16,885 bases of DNA from Zygnema cylindricum (taxonomy: Eukaryota > Streptophyta > Zygnematophyceae > Zygnematales > Zygnemataceae). Positions 8,301 to 15,749 of this stretch are shown in pieces (position 1 is the first letter of the stretch; each line of letters begins with the position of its first letter). Below the pieces are notes generated by a model. The model did not search any database and had not been told where the DNA came from. It was given only the letters and a program-made list of their open reading frames with translations. The translations under genes were made by a program, and so were the position numbers. The stretch spans positions 1-16,885 of the forward strand of contig JBBHKE010000209.1 in assembly GCA_037447655.1 (NCBI GenBank), read 5' to 3'.

Positions 8301-8821
8301 TGGTAGGAACTAGAGATCTATGGTTGCATTTGGGTGGGGAGAATACTGACATCACTACTTGGAGTGATGCCAGTTATGGTGATGCTCCGATGAGGAGATG
8401 TACTTCTGGATATGTATTATATGTGGGTGATGGGGCTTGCTGTTGGAGTAGCAAACAGCAAAAGGTTATTGCTCAGTCCACCATGGAGGCTGAGTATATG
8501 GCCTCTTGCTCTGCTGTAAAAGAATTGATGTGGGTCAAGTTTTTGCTTGGTGAGCTTGGTCACCTTAAGAGTGGTGTGCAGAAAATATTTTGTGATAATC
8601 AGGCAGCAATCGCTATTTCTGCCAATCCTAAACACCATTTTAAAGCCAAACACATGGACATCAGACTCAGCTTTGTTAGAGAGAAAGTAGAAAACAAAAT
8701 AATCAGTTTAGAGTACAGACCAGATAGTGAGATGGTAGCAGATATGATGACCAAACCTGTGCCTTCCCCTAAACTAATTTTTTGCAGGGAGAAGTGTGGT
8801 CTGAAATTAAAGATTGACTAG
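5390..8821 (+). CDS. pol: Copia copy B Pol: protease, integrase, reverse transcriptase, RNase H (open, 1143 codons)
   Basis: This is the enzymatic part of the Gag-Pol polyprotein, which matures the particle, copies RNA to DNA and inserts it. The frame is open from 5264; the Met at 5390 lies inside the zinc knuckle and is not a natural start. Residues counted from 5390: protease active site DSGA 78-81; integrase zinc finger H210, H215, C244, C247; integrase catalytic D275, D338, E374 with exact D-35-E spacing; an acidic linker about 500-600; reverse transcriptase about 640-880 with QMDIKTAFLHG (D728) and YVDD 813-816; RNase H about 985-1110 with D993, E1033, D1069. It ends VADMMTKPVP and a short tail. 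All key residues look intact, although gag upstream in the same frame is dead, so expression would need reinitiation or an internal start. Codon-level decay is absent, unlike every other coding remnant here. Confidence 0.95.
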   Translation: MAECTKLTELRLKEGQTGGTPRGKKKALVTQVLEAESEDEDDELLLDEELEAKTEVEIPRRQKCAYGGLKGEAGWIIDSGASMHMCKDRHLFTEIRKIPTVEIEYGDGRIVTTTLVGSVDLKVLVEGKTSILTFSDVLFMPEVNKNLISTSVLDDKGFFTSTREGVFTASFEEDVYFIAEKGSHGMFRLILSNETKKLYYAGVHDIMLWHKRLGHVNLDKLREMKKMGVVEGIQFSESDDISDCSGCAQGKAHRLPFPKTATYKGEKLLDVVHTDIWGTARVPSPGGKRFMMTITDDWSRYSRVYFLKNKSEAEDCFRQYKAWSEKLHETPIKRVRSDNGGEYTSNQFEDFLREDGVQHQKTVPENPEQNGVAERLNRTLSDSARSMLSDKKIGKRFWAEAMNCANYLKNRVLTSAIKDQTPYERWTGRKPDLSHLKVFGSQVLSLDTDRSNWKLDPKGKPGYLLGYDEDVKRYRVYDLKREDIILVKYLVVMDEGKSVDPFKYTKSVKIRFELDNTDDFELPNYPGFRDDDIFARTNQTEKDSAVETPVTTLLEAEDVVEIDSESRDRGEAEFVRKNPREPSIPASDFEGGRRSSKRLQEKQVNNKVTKLSHQDEPQTYREAMTCPERNRWKTAINEEMASIMAADTWELVDCPPNRKPIGCKWVFKLKLNPDNTIERYKARLVAKGFTQKEGIDYEETFAPVVRFPSVRILLSLAAAEDMEVHQMDIKTAFLHGELEEEIFMRQPEGFVEEGEESKVCRLIKSLYGLKQAPRQWNKKLDEFLTGLGYIRISSDHSIYVFEDEEGFIFIAIYVDDLLVLSKSMEKINKLKTDLKGRFEMKDMGEAKYILGIQVERDRKRKIIRLTQKEAIGNMLEKFQMNKANSCTTPMELKKGSEGSEEEGVIVLDEELSPEKQKFMQTIPYRQVVGSLIYFMNCTRPDLAAAVGVLSRSLNAPSKKDWEAAKRVLRYLVGTRDLWLHLGGENTDITTWSDASYGDAPMRRCTSGYVLYVGDGACCWSSKQQKVIAQSTMEAEYMASCSAVKELMWVKFLLGELGHLKSGVQKIFCDNQAAIAISANPKHHFKAKHMDIRLSFVREKVENKIISLEYRPDSEMVADMMTKPVPSPKLIFCREKCGLKLKID

Positions 8822-8834
8822 AAAATAAGGGGAG
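8822..8834 (+). other. Polypurine tract of copia copy B
   Basis: The stretch gaaaataaggggag spans the last base of the stop codon to the base before the 3' LTR. It would prime plus-strand synthesis and matches the tract of copy A. Confidence 0.88.
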
Positions 8835-9883
8835 TGTAGAAACTAATGGTTTTATTAGTATTTTCTAGGTCTGAAAAGAAATATAGAAGTCGAGGCAGTC
8901 TATCTCTAACTTCTCTCTCCAACTCTCAAACTTGTCGCAGTCACTAAGAAATTGGATAGGAAGCTAGAGCCATGGCTACCTTGGCTATCCTGAGGTTTAC
9001 GGGAATTTTATATTAGGGTTTATATATTTAATTAAAATGTATATGCCGGCGGCAGGATTTGATCCTTGAACCTGCCGGCCAGCAGACACGAAGTAGCCGG
9101 TAGCCTTAGCCGTTTCATCTAGCGGTAGAGTTACCTAGCATATAGTTTGATAATTATTTACATATGTATACAAGCGATAAACCATTTAACTAGAATTAAT
9201 TACGGGATACATAGATCCAGTAATATGTAATGTACGACTTACGGTACGGACATAAATCAGTACCGCGCATTTGTTTCGTAAATGAAACAAATACCGCGCA
9301 TGTATTTATTACGGTCACGATTAAAGCCGAATTTAATCGGACGGTCGGGATTAGCGCCGAGATCGCGGAGGAAGATTTCGGCGGTTTGTGGCCATCGCCA
9401 CATCGGATGACGCGTGGCAAAATTCCGTTGGATTGTGGAAACTCCGGAGATTATGGCACCGAATCCGGATTTGACATGTGTCGACATTTTGGCCATGTCG
9501 TACAATGTCCGTACATAAAGTACACCGGCAGCTGTACTTTTGCGTACGGAACTCAATTCTGATTGGTTCCGTACATCAGTAGATAGAGTCTGTGAGAGAG
9601 ATAGGACTTAGAAAAATTAGAAGATAGGACCCCCTCTCCCAGAGAGCTTCTGTACAAAAGGTCAACTTTGACCCTCCATAACTTACTGCTCAGGGGAGCA
9701 AATTCAGAGATTCTTTTTGCTATCGACTCAGGGGAGTCTTGTCTTCACAGGGGTGAAGTTGGTCAGAGTTTTTGTCTGCCAGGGTGGTAGTTATTTTTGC
9801 TTAAACACAAAGGGGTCAGGATTATCCTAGAGGCTTCTTGGAAGCTGTCCACTCTGAGGACTTATGGAGGTCTCAGAGTTTCA
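8835..9883 (+). repeat. 3' LTR of copia copy B
   Basis: It starts TGTAGAAACT and ends TTCA. It aligns to the 5' LTR over its whole length with about 54 differences and two one-base gaps. Differences cluster in 9085-9200 and near the 3' end, while the first 110 bases are identical. The palindrome at 3671-3686 is broken here, but the GTAC hairpin (9544-9574) and the doubled taccgcgcat module (9261-9301) are kept. Confidence 0.95.
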
Positions 9884-10337
9884 TGACTTTTCAAAACAGC
9901 ACAACGGAGCGTTGACTTTGGCCTGGCGAGTCAAAGGCAATGATGGATAAATAGTGAAGTCTAAGAGAAAAGTAAACATCTTTTCTTTTGGAAAAGTTTG
10001 TGGAAATTGTGACTGACCTTGGTCCAAAGCGATTAAAACCAAATTGGAGTAATGGCACTTTTGCACTGAAATCTCTAACAAACTAAGTAGTGTTTTAGTA
10101 AATAAGAGATATAATATTTAAGAGTAGGGAGTAGTGAAAAATAATTTAATATGAAGGGTTGAGCCACAAGGGCAAGTGACGAAGCTAATGTTATGTGGAG
10201 AGAAGCTTTTTCTAATTTTAAGTTTATTCTTATATGACTGATTTCCAATGTGGATGTGAATTTTCCAATGTGTGGTATGTGTGGTTGAAACTGGTTATAG
10301 TAATGCGATTTTCTAAGAGGTACGAGATCCTTTTACA
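9884..10337 (+). repeat. Probable 5' LTR of the gypsy element
   Basis: The region ends ttttaca, two bases before a primer-binding site, as an LTR should. The left edge at 9884 (TGAC) is where the copia LTR stops matching, so it may be a break and not the true LTR start. No second copy is present in the window to confirm it. Confidence 0.5.
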
Positions 10338-10339
10338 TA

Positions 10340-10351
10340 TGGTATCAGAGC
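10340..10351 (+). other. Gypsy primer-binding site (tRNA-iMet 3' end)
   Basis: The 12 bases tggtatcagagc are complementary to the 3' end (GCTCTGATACCA) of plant initiator tRNA-Met. This is the common primer of plant retrotransposons and differs from the internal-loop primer of the copia copies next door. It lies two bases after the LTR end. Confidence 0.88.
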
Positions 10352-10430
10352 TTTGGTTAGAAACTATGGAGAAGCTTGCTCACCCGAAAATCGACTGCTG
10401 TCACTGGTGAGGGTGCTCTAACCTGTGTCT

Positions 10431-10469
10431 GTGGAACCACAATGTGTGTTTTGGTGGAACCACAATGTG
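10431..10469. repeat. Direct repeat of 16 bp in the gypsy leader
   Basis: The sequence gtggaaccacaatgtg occurs at 10431-10446 and again at 10454-10469. Confidence 0.85.
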
Positions 10470-10515
10470 AGTGGAAGGGGATTGGAGGGAAACTAAGTGA
10501 CCACACTGTGAGAGG

Positions 10516-10590
10516 CACCTGGTTAGATTTGGGGCGTGGTTAGGTCGTAAATACACACCTGGTTAGATGTGGGGCGTGGTTAAGTCGTAA
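10516..10590. repeat. Direct repeat of 35 bp in the gypsy leader
   Basis: A 35-base unit beginning cacctggttagat occurs at 10516-10550 and 10556-10590, with two differences between the copies. Confidence 0.85.
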
Positions 10591-10862
10591 GGACTCAGGC
10601 GGGGTGGGGAGTGTAGCCATTGTTGAAGCTCACTCCAATTACCTAGAGGCAAAACAAACTTGCCTTCTCCTAGCAATTAATCATGTGTAAAGAGAAGGCT
10701 TGAAGCCATGAAGGGTGGGGATGTGAGGATTAGAGAGTTAAAGATCCTCATGTAGTGGGAAATGGGAAATTTACTAATGGAGGAGAAGGAAAGTGGAGTG
10801 ATTTACTTCTTCAAGAGCAAAGGAGATTAGAAATGACTCAAACCTTTTCAAACCCTAAATTG

Positions 10863-10972
10863 TTACCTTTGAGAGCTTTTCAATTTTGCTGTTGCAAAAT
10901 TTATAGTTGAATCTTACCTTTGAGAGCTTTCAATTTTGTTGTTGCAAAATTTGTGGGGAAATTCTTACCTTT
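10863..10972. repeat. Tandem repeat, 51-bp period, about 2.1 copies
   Basis: Units start with ttacctttgagagcttt at 10863 and 10914. A third start, ttaccttt at 10965, breaks off. The first two differ at several positions, so this array is older than those at 2451-3126. Confidence 0.85.
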
Positions 10973-11184
10973 CCGCATCAATGTTTGGGAAATTGAAGAA
11001 TTCAATTTGTACTAACTTACTTTCAATGTCTCATTGATTTTCAGATTTTGATCTTTTTTTTTTGAGAGGTTTGTTAAACATGGGAAGTCTTGGATTAGAG
11101 CAACCTGAGGACTTCAAATTTGCAGCAAATTTCTTTTGGAAATTATATTCTATCTTTCCTTTTGCTTTATTTCATTGTCTGATA

Positions 11185-12459
11185 ATGACGAATTCTGCAT
11201 GGAAATGTCAAATGGAGAATGCCTTCAATGTGTTGAAGAATCGTAGAGTGAAATTGGTCAAAATATTTAACAGTCATGTTGCAACAGTAGATGAAACAAT
11301 TTCTTAATTGAAGAGTGAATTGAATGATGTTAAGAAAAATGGGAATGTTTCAAATCAGAAATTAGAGGAACTAATTAATCTAATTCACTCTATAAATGAT
11401 GTTAATAACCAAAAGGGTGAGAGTAGAAAGAGGAATGCCAATTTTGGGGAAGATGATCACGATTGACCTAAGAAGATTAGAGATATGAAATTGCTTATCA
11501 GTGAAGCACCATCCTTTGATGGTAAGAAAATTGATGAGGTAGATGCTTGGATTTTTCATAAGGAGTTTTATTTAGAATCTAGAAATTGTGATCGTGATGA
11601 TTACACTTCATTTGATGTTAGCTGTCTGAAAGGTGATACACAAATTTGGTATTACACTATGACGAGGTCTAATTTGATTCCTGATAATGCTTATTGGGAA
11701 GCTCTTAAGACCGCGATCAAATCGCGTTTCTTGTCTTTCACTTATAAATCGAGAATGGAAGAAAAGTGGCTCAACTGAAAGCAGACTGGATCTGTGAACG
11801 ATTATATTGTGGAATTTGACTCATCTAACATTCATTTCATAAGTTTGACTGATAAAATGGCTAAGTTGCATTTTTTGAACTATCTGAATCCTATACTGAA
11901 ATCCCTACTGAAACATCAAAAATTTATTAATTTGAAGGAATTACAAGATAAGCCATTGGAAATAGAGGATCAATTGGGGTATAATCGGGAAACTCGATCA
12001 CTAAGGGGTAATCTCAATGAAGTATCAAATTAGGGTGAGGAGGAATTTGGGGAAGAGGGATTGAATGCGGGATTGGTGAACAGACATAATATCTTCAAGG
12101 GAAATGAGAGAGGTGGACAGAGTGTTAATGAAGGAAACAAATTTCACAATAGAGGGGGATACATTAATAGTCTTAAACAAAGTATTAATGCTCAGAAACC
12201 CAATCTTAGCATTCCCACATGCACTATCTGTCAGAAAAGAGGTCATAGGGCATTTGAGTGTGCACAACTAAAGAAAATTAATTTTTATAATTGTGGAGAG
12301 GAGGGACATTTCAACAGAGAATGCACAAAACCAACAAAAAAAGTCAGTTGTTTTAAATGCGGAGGCCCAGGTCATTACGTTAAGGACTGTACAAATAAGG
12401 GATCATTTAAAATAGTTGATCCAATAAAGGTTTTCACGAAGATATTGCATTATACCTAG
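11185..12459 (+). pseudogene. Gypsy gag (capsid and three zinc knuckles), broken
   Basis: This is the particle protein of a Ty3/gypsy element. The start at 11185 (MTNSAWKCQMENAF) is a guess; an upstream in-frame ATG at 11062 is also open. The N-terminal part looks helical or coiled-coil (KSELNDVKKNG, QKLEELINLI). A retrotransposon-gag region follows from about 11485 (EAPSFDGKKIDEVDAWI), then three CCHC knuckles: CTICQKRGHRAFEC (12220-12261), FYNCGEEGHFNREC (12283-12324) with the first Cys replaced by Phe, and CFKCGGPGHYVKDC (12349-12390). In-frame stops end segments at 11305, 11464, 11776, 12031 and 12457. Frame 1 holds throughout, so decay is by substitution. Tandem knuckles just before a DSGA protease support the family call. 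Confidence 0.85.
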
Positions 12460-13628
12460 CTAAGGAAGAAGCCCAAGGGGTGGGAAACGAAAAGGACTAG
12501 CTGAAAGTCCTCAGTTGAGTCCATCAGATCCAGAGGTTAAGGAGTTAACTCTAGAGGGCAAGCTAATGTATGGAAAAGCTAGGATAGCTGAATTTATTAT
12601 GATGGTAACTACAATCTATAGATTGAACAATCCTTCAAAAAAAACTCTTAACCACATACCTATGTTAAGACAGTTAAGTAACGATGAAACCAGAAACAGT
12701 TTGATCAGATTCGAGTCTTTAGTGGAAGGGAAACCATTGAGAGTTATGGTAGATTCAGGTGCTACGCATAATTTTATTTCACATAAGTTTGTCGAGGAAA
12801 ATAAAATTCCTACAATCATAAGGTAAAAACCTTTGCATGTTCAGGTGGCAAATGGTAATAAATTCGTATTAGATTTAGAAACGAACAGAATAGAAGTTGA
12901 TATCCAGGGTCATAAAATCAAAGTTGTGTGTAAAATAATGAATTTGGGTAGTGAGGAGCTAGTATTGGGAAAGCCTAGGTAAACAGAACACAAGCCTCAA
13001 ATTAATTGGGAAACTAACACCTTGAGAGTGAAGTCTCACAAGGTCTAGAAGGTTTTGGAAGCATTACCTTTGAAGAAGTTGCATAGGAATCATATAAATA
13101 ACAAAACCAAATTGGGAGTGGAAGGTTTAATTTCTGCTAAACAATTTAAAAAGCATTTTAAAGATAAAACAAATTATGTTATTTTGTTATTAGTAACTGA
13201 GGTAGTTACTGATGAAGGGGGGGGAGAATTACTAACATTGATGTTGTTCCTAAATCAGACACGACTAAAAATATTGAAAAACAAAAATCTGGTTTTGTAA
13301 CTGACATAAATTCATTCTGATGCTCCTATAAAAGGTTTGATTTTTGAATTTCAAGATGTGTTCCCAAGTGATTTACTGGTTGGAAGGCCATCTTCCCGAG
13401 ATGTGGAACATGTTATTCACCTTGAACGTGGATGTTATCCTCTTGTCACAGGAATATATAAGCACTGTTTCTTTGAGCAGGAGGAGTTAAAGAAACACAT
13501 CAACGAGCTTTTGGAGAAAGGACATATTTAGCCCAGCAAATTACCGTATGGAGCACTAGTTCTCTTCGTCAAAAAGAAGGATAGAACGTTGAGAATATGT
13601 GACGCCTATTGTAGCCTGAACAAGATTA
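12460..13628 (+). pseudogene. Gypsy pol, 5' part (protease and start of RT), broken
   Basis: The protease active site reads VMVDSGATHNFIS (Asp codon at 12752), followed by the usual second half ending EELVLGKPR and QINWETNTLRV. Reverse transcriptase begins at about 13337 with FQDVFPSDL, then ELKKHINELLEKGHI, and after a stop SKLPYGALVLFVKKKDRTLRIC. Tandem protease then RT, with this RT signature, is Ty3/gypsy and not copia. The frame is +2 against gag +1, either a natural frameshift or a mutation. Stops occur at about 12824, 12980, 13046, 13298 and 13529. The motif normally CVDYRALNK reads CDAYCSLNK, so conserved residues are lost. The reading ends at LNKIM where copia copy C begins. Confidence 0.87.
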
Positions 13629-14125
13629 TGTAGAAATCGATGGTTCTTTTAGTATTTTCTAGGTCTAAAATTGGAATACAGAAAGAAGCCGAGGCAGTCT
13701 GCCTCAAACTTATCTTTCCAACTCCCACACTTGTTGTAGTCACTGAGTTGGAGAGGAAGCTAGACCCATGGCTACCTATGCTATCCAGAGGTTTACAGGA
13801 AATAGATTAGTTGATTTACGGATAGGTAGGTTTATTTGCTAAAAGAGAAGATGTCGATACCAGGATTTGATCTTGGTACTTGCCGACCGCTAGGACACGT
13901 GTAGCCGATAGACTTATCCGTTAATTCTAGGACTAGTGATACAAACTATCGGGTTTTATATTAATTTAAATGTTGTCACGTAGAAAAATTCATTTAACGA
14001 CAGATGTTTACGGATACATAGATCTAGTTATGTAAAAGTACGGATTACGATAGGGATAAAAAACAAGTACCGCGCATTTTGTTTCTTTTACAAAACAAAT
14101 ACCGCGCAAGTATTTATGACGGCTA

Positions 14126-14191
14126 CGATTGAAATCTGCATTCAATCGGACAGCCAGGAAGAAAGCCGAGATCGCGGAAGAGAATCTCGGC
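14126..14191. promoter_or_regulatory. Two consecutive conserved hairpins in LTR C
   Basis: Stems cgattgaa/ttcaatcg (14126-14133, 14141-14148) and gccgagat/atctcggc (14165-14172, 14184-14191) are both perfect. They are the counterparts of 3918-3982 in LTR B. The A-T pair of the first stem in B is a G-C pair here. Confidence 0.6.
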
Positions 14192-14352
14192 GGTTTGTGG
14201 TAATCCCCACATCGGATGACACGTGGCACGATTACGTTGGATCGCGGCATCTCCGGGGATTAATAGACCGAATCCGGATATGACATGTGTCGACATTTTG
14301 GTCATGTCGTACAATATCCGTACATAAAGTACACCGGCAGTTGTACTTTTGT

Positions 14353-14383
14353 GTACGACAATGTAATATTATTAATGTCGTAC
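14353..14383. promoter_or_regulatory. Conserved GTAC hairpin in LTR C
   Basis: Arms gtacgaca (14353-14360) and tgtcgtac (14376-14383) pair perfectly with a 15-base loop. It is the counterpart of 4143-4173 and differs from it by paired changes. Confidence 0.65.
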
Positions 14384-14693
14384 ATCAGTAGATAGAGTTT
14401 TATAGAGATATATGACTTAGAAAAAATTGATTGATATGACCCTCTCTCCCATAGAGCTTCTGTACAAAAGGTCAACTTTGACCCCCGCATAACTCACTAC
14501 TCAGAGTAGCAAATTCATAGATTCGTTTTGCTATCGACTCAAGGGAGTCTTGCCTTTACAGGGCTGAAGGTGGTCAGAGTTTTTGTCTTCCAGGGTGGAA
14601 GTTATTCTTGCTGAAACACGAAGGGTCGGGGTTATCCTATAGGCTTCTTGCAAGCTGTCCATTATGAGGACCTATGGAGGTCTCAAAGTTGTA

Positions 14694-14708
14694 AGTTATG
14701 GGCCCACC
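14694..14708 (+). other. Half-tRNA primer-binding site of copia copy C
   Basis: The sequence agttatgggcccacc matches the anticodon stem-loop complement of initiator tRNA-Met at 14 of 15 bases. It begins at the base after the LTR, exactly as in copy B. Confidence 0.82.
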
Positions 14709-15749
14709 CTCTAAGGTACCCATCTTTTATGGAACTAGTTTCCTATACTAGGAAAGTATGATGACACGAGCTCTATGCGAGATAAGGTTTTGGGGGATAA
14801 TGAGTGGACAAGTGGGGCGTCCATCAAGACTTGGAATCCCTCCAAGGTTTAAAGGTAGCAGATTCAAAAGGAAAGCAAATCCATCTTCAACGGAGGAGAC
14901 AAAGGAATGAGAGGTGGTAGACAAAGGAACGGAGAAGGAGACGACCACACCAATAGCAACCGGTTCGGCATTCATGTCACCTATTTTGAGGAACGAGGAG
15001 AATGATACTGATACCTTGACTTCAATAATATAACGGCAAAGCACTTCATCCTCCGCCATCTCACTGAAGGACTTGCATGTCTTCATTTGCAGGTAGAAAG
15101 GGCATCCGATATTTGGATGGCTCTCATAGAGATGTACCGAAGTGGTACGATTCAACAACAACAGTTGGCTGATCAGAAAGTTAAGAGTATGTATACAAAG
15201 GTGGGATGATGTTGGATTTTTGCAATGAGCTTGCTACACTTTTCATGGAGCTAGAGAGTGCTAGAAAAGACTTAAGTGAAAAAGAAAAGGTTAACTGTTT
15301 ACGGATCAAGTTACCAGATGAGTTCGAGAACATAGTCAACCGTGTTCAGGACTTGCCGGACTCAAGGTGGATATGGAACTCAGTGGTAGGAATGATTTTC
15401 ATTCGGGAGAATACGATTGAGATCCGAAGGGGAGGAAAGAGTGGGCAAGCCTTAGTAGTTGGGACTGATTGGAGGAACAAGGATTCCCGGAGATCGGTCG
15501 GATATTACGGAGGAGGGGAGCAGAAAAATCAGACTGACGAGTTTGGACCAAGGGCTCCCAAGGGTTTATGTCATTTTTGTAAGAAACCAGGGCACTATAT
15601 GGCGTAGTGCACAAAGCTAACCGAGCTTCGATTAAAAGAGGGGCAGACCGGTGGAACCTCGGGAGGAAAGAAAAAGGCCCTTGTGACACAGGTACATGAG
15701 GCGGAATCTGAGGACGAGGACGATGAGCTCCTATAGGATGAGGAGTTGG
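14698..15749 (+). pseudogene. Copia copy C gag, broken and truncated
   Basis: The frame starts at the ATG inside the primer-binding site (MGPPSKVPIFYGTSF), as in copy B. In-frame damage includes TAG at 14749-14751 (Trp in B) and TGA at 14908-14910 (Gly in B). One-base deletions follow near 15018 and near 15183, then TAG at 15605-15607 in the zinc knuckle (Glu in B) and TAG at 15734-15736. The longest open part, 15206-15607, gives the capsid C-terminal region (KVNCLRIKLPDEFENIVN) and the knuckle up to CHFCKKPGHYMA. It retains the base missing near 4545 in copy B and sense codons where B has its three TAGs, so the two copies decayed independently. Homology ends at about 15749 just before the protease. 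Confidence 0.88.

Larger units (their letters stand above)
3435..9883 (+). mobile_element. Full-length Ty1/copia LTR retrotransposon, copy B
   Basis: The element carries two LTRs (3435-4483 and 8835-9883), a primer-binding site touching the 5' LTR, gag-pol in one frame apart from damage, and a polypurine tract touching the 3' LTR. Pol order is protease, integrase, reverse transcriptase, RNase H, which defines Ty1/copia (Pseudoviridae). The LTRs differ at about 54 of 1049 positions by hand count, near 5%, so insertion is not recent. No target-site duplication is seen: the 5 bases before are gaagt and the 5 after are tgact. Gag is broken and pol is open. Confidence 0.95.
10352..11184 (+). other. 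Long gypsy leader with short tandem duplications
   Basis: No conserved domain is seen in this 830-base stretch between primer-binding site and gag. It is built partly of repeats, listed separately. Two purine-rich tracts followed by TG (ggggtggggag|tg at 10601-10613 and gggtgggga|tg at 10713-10723) resemble polypurine tract/LTR junctions. tgaggat and atcctca form a 7-bp inverted pair at about 10724-10750. A short open frame at 11062-11184 precedes the likely gag ATG. Confidence 0.5.
9884..13628 (+). mobile_element. Ty3/gypsy LTR retrotransposon, 5' part, decayed
   Basis: A probable 5' LTR is followed by a tRNA-iMet primer-binding site, a leader, gag with three zinc knuckles, protease and the first part of reverse transcriptase. 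Copia copy C interrupts it at 13629, and the rest (RT end, RNase H, integrase, 3' LTR) is not in the window. Gag reads in frame 1 and pol in frame 2, with many stops in both. Confidence 0.85.
13629..14693 (+). repeat. 5' LTR of copia copy C
   Basis: It starts TGTAGAAATC and ends TTGTA at the primer-binding site. It aligns with LTR B over its length, but with many substitutions and some indels, clearly more than the two LTRs of B differ from each other. The hairpins, the doubled taccgcgca module and the ccctctctccca tract are kept. A single ACGTGG core lies at 14220-14225. Confidence 0.92.
13629..15749 (+). mobile_element. Copia copy C, 5' part, inserted in gypsy RT
   Basis: An LTR, half-tRNA primer-binding site and broken gag match copia copy B in the same order. 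The element starts at the TG at 13629, directly after gypsy coding sequence, so it inserted later than the gypsy. Homology to B stops inside the protease-proximal acidic region (B position about 5542), and unrelated sequence follows. The 5 bases at 13624-13628 (gatta) would be the target-site duplication, but the other end is missing. Confidence 0.9.

Noticed and set aside
5584-8653. Several minus-strand frames inside copia pol
   Set aside because: Shadows of the strongly supported plus-strand polyprotein.
12460-12514. Programmed gag-pol frameshift in the gypsy element
   Set aside because: Gag is +1 and pol +2, but the junction has stops in the frames and no clear slippery site. With this much decay, mutation is equally likely.
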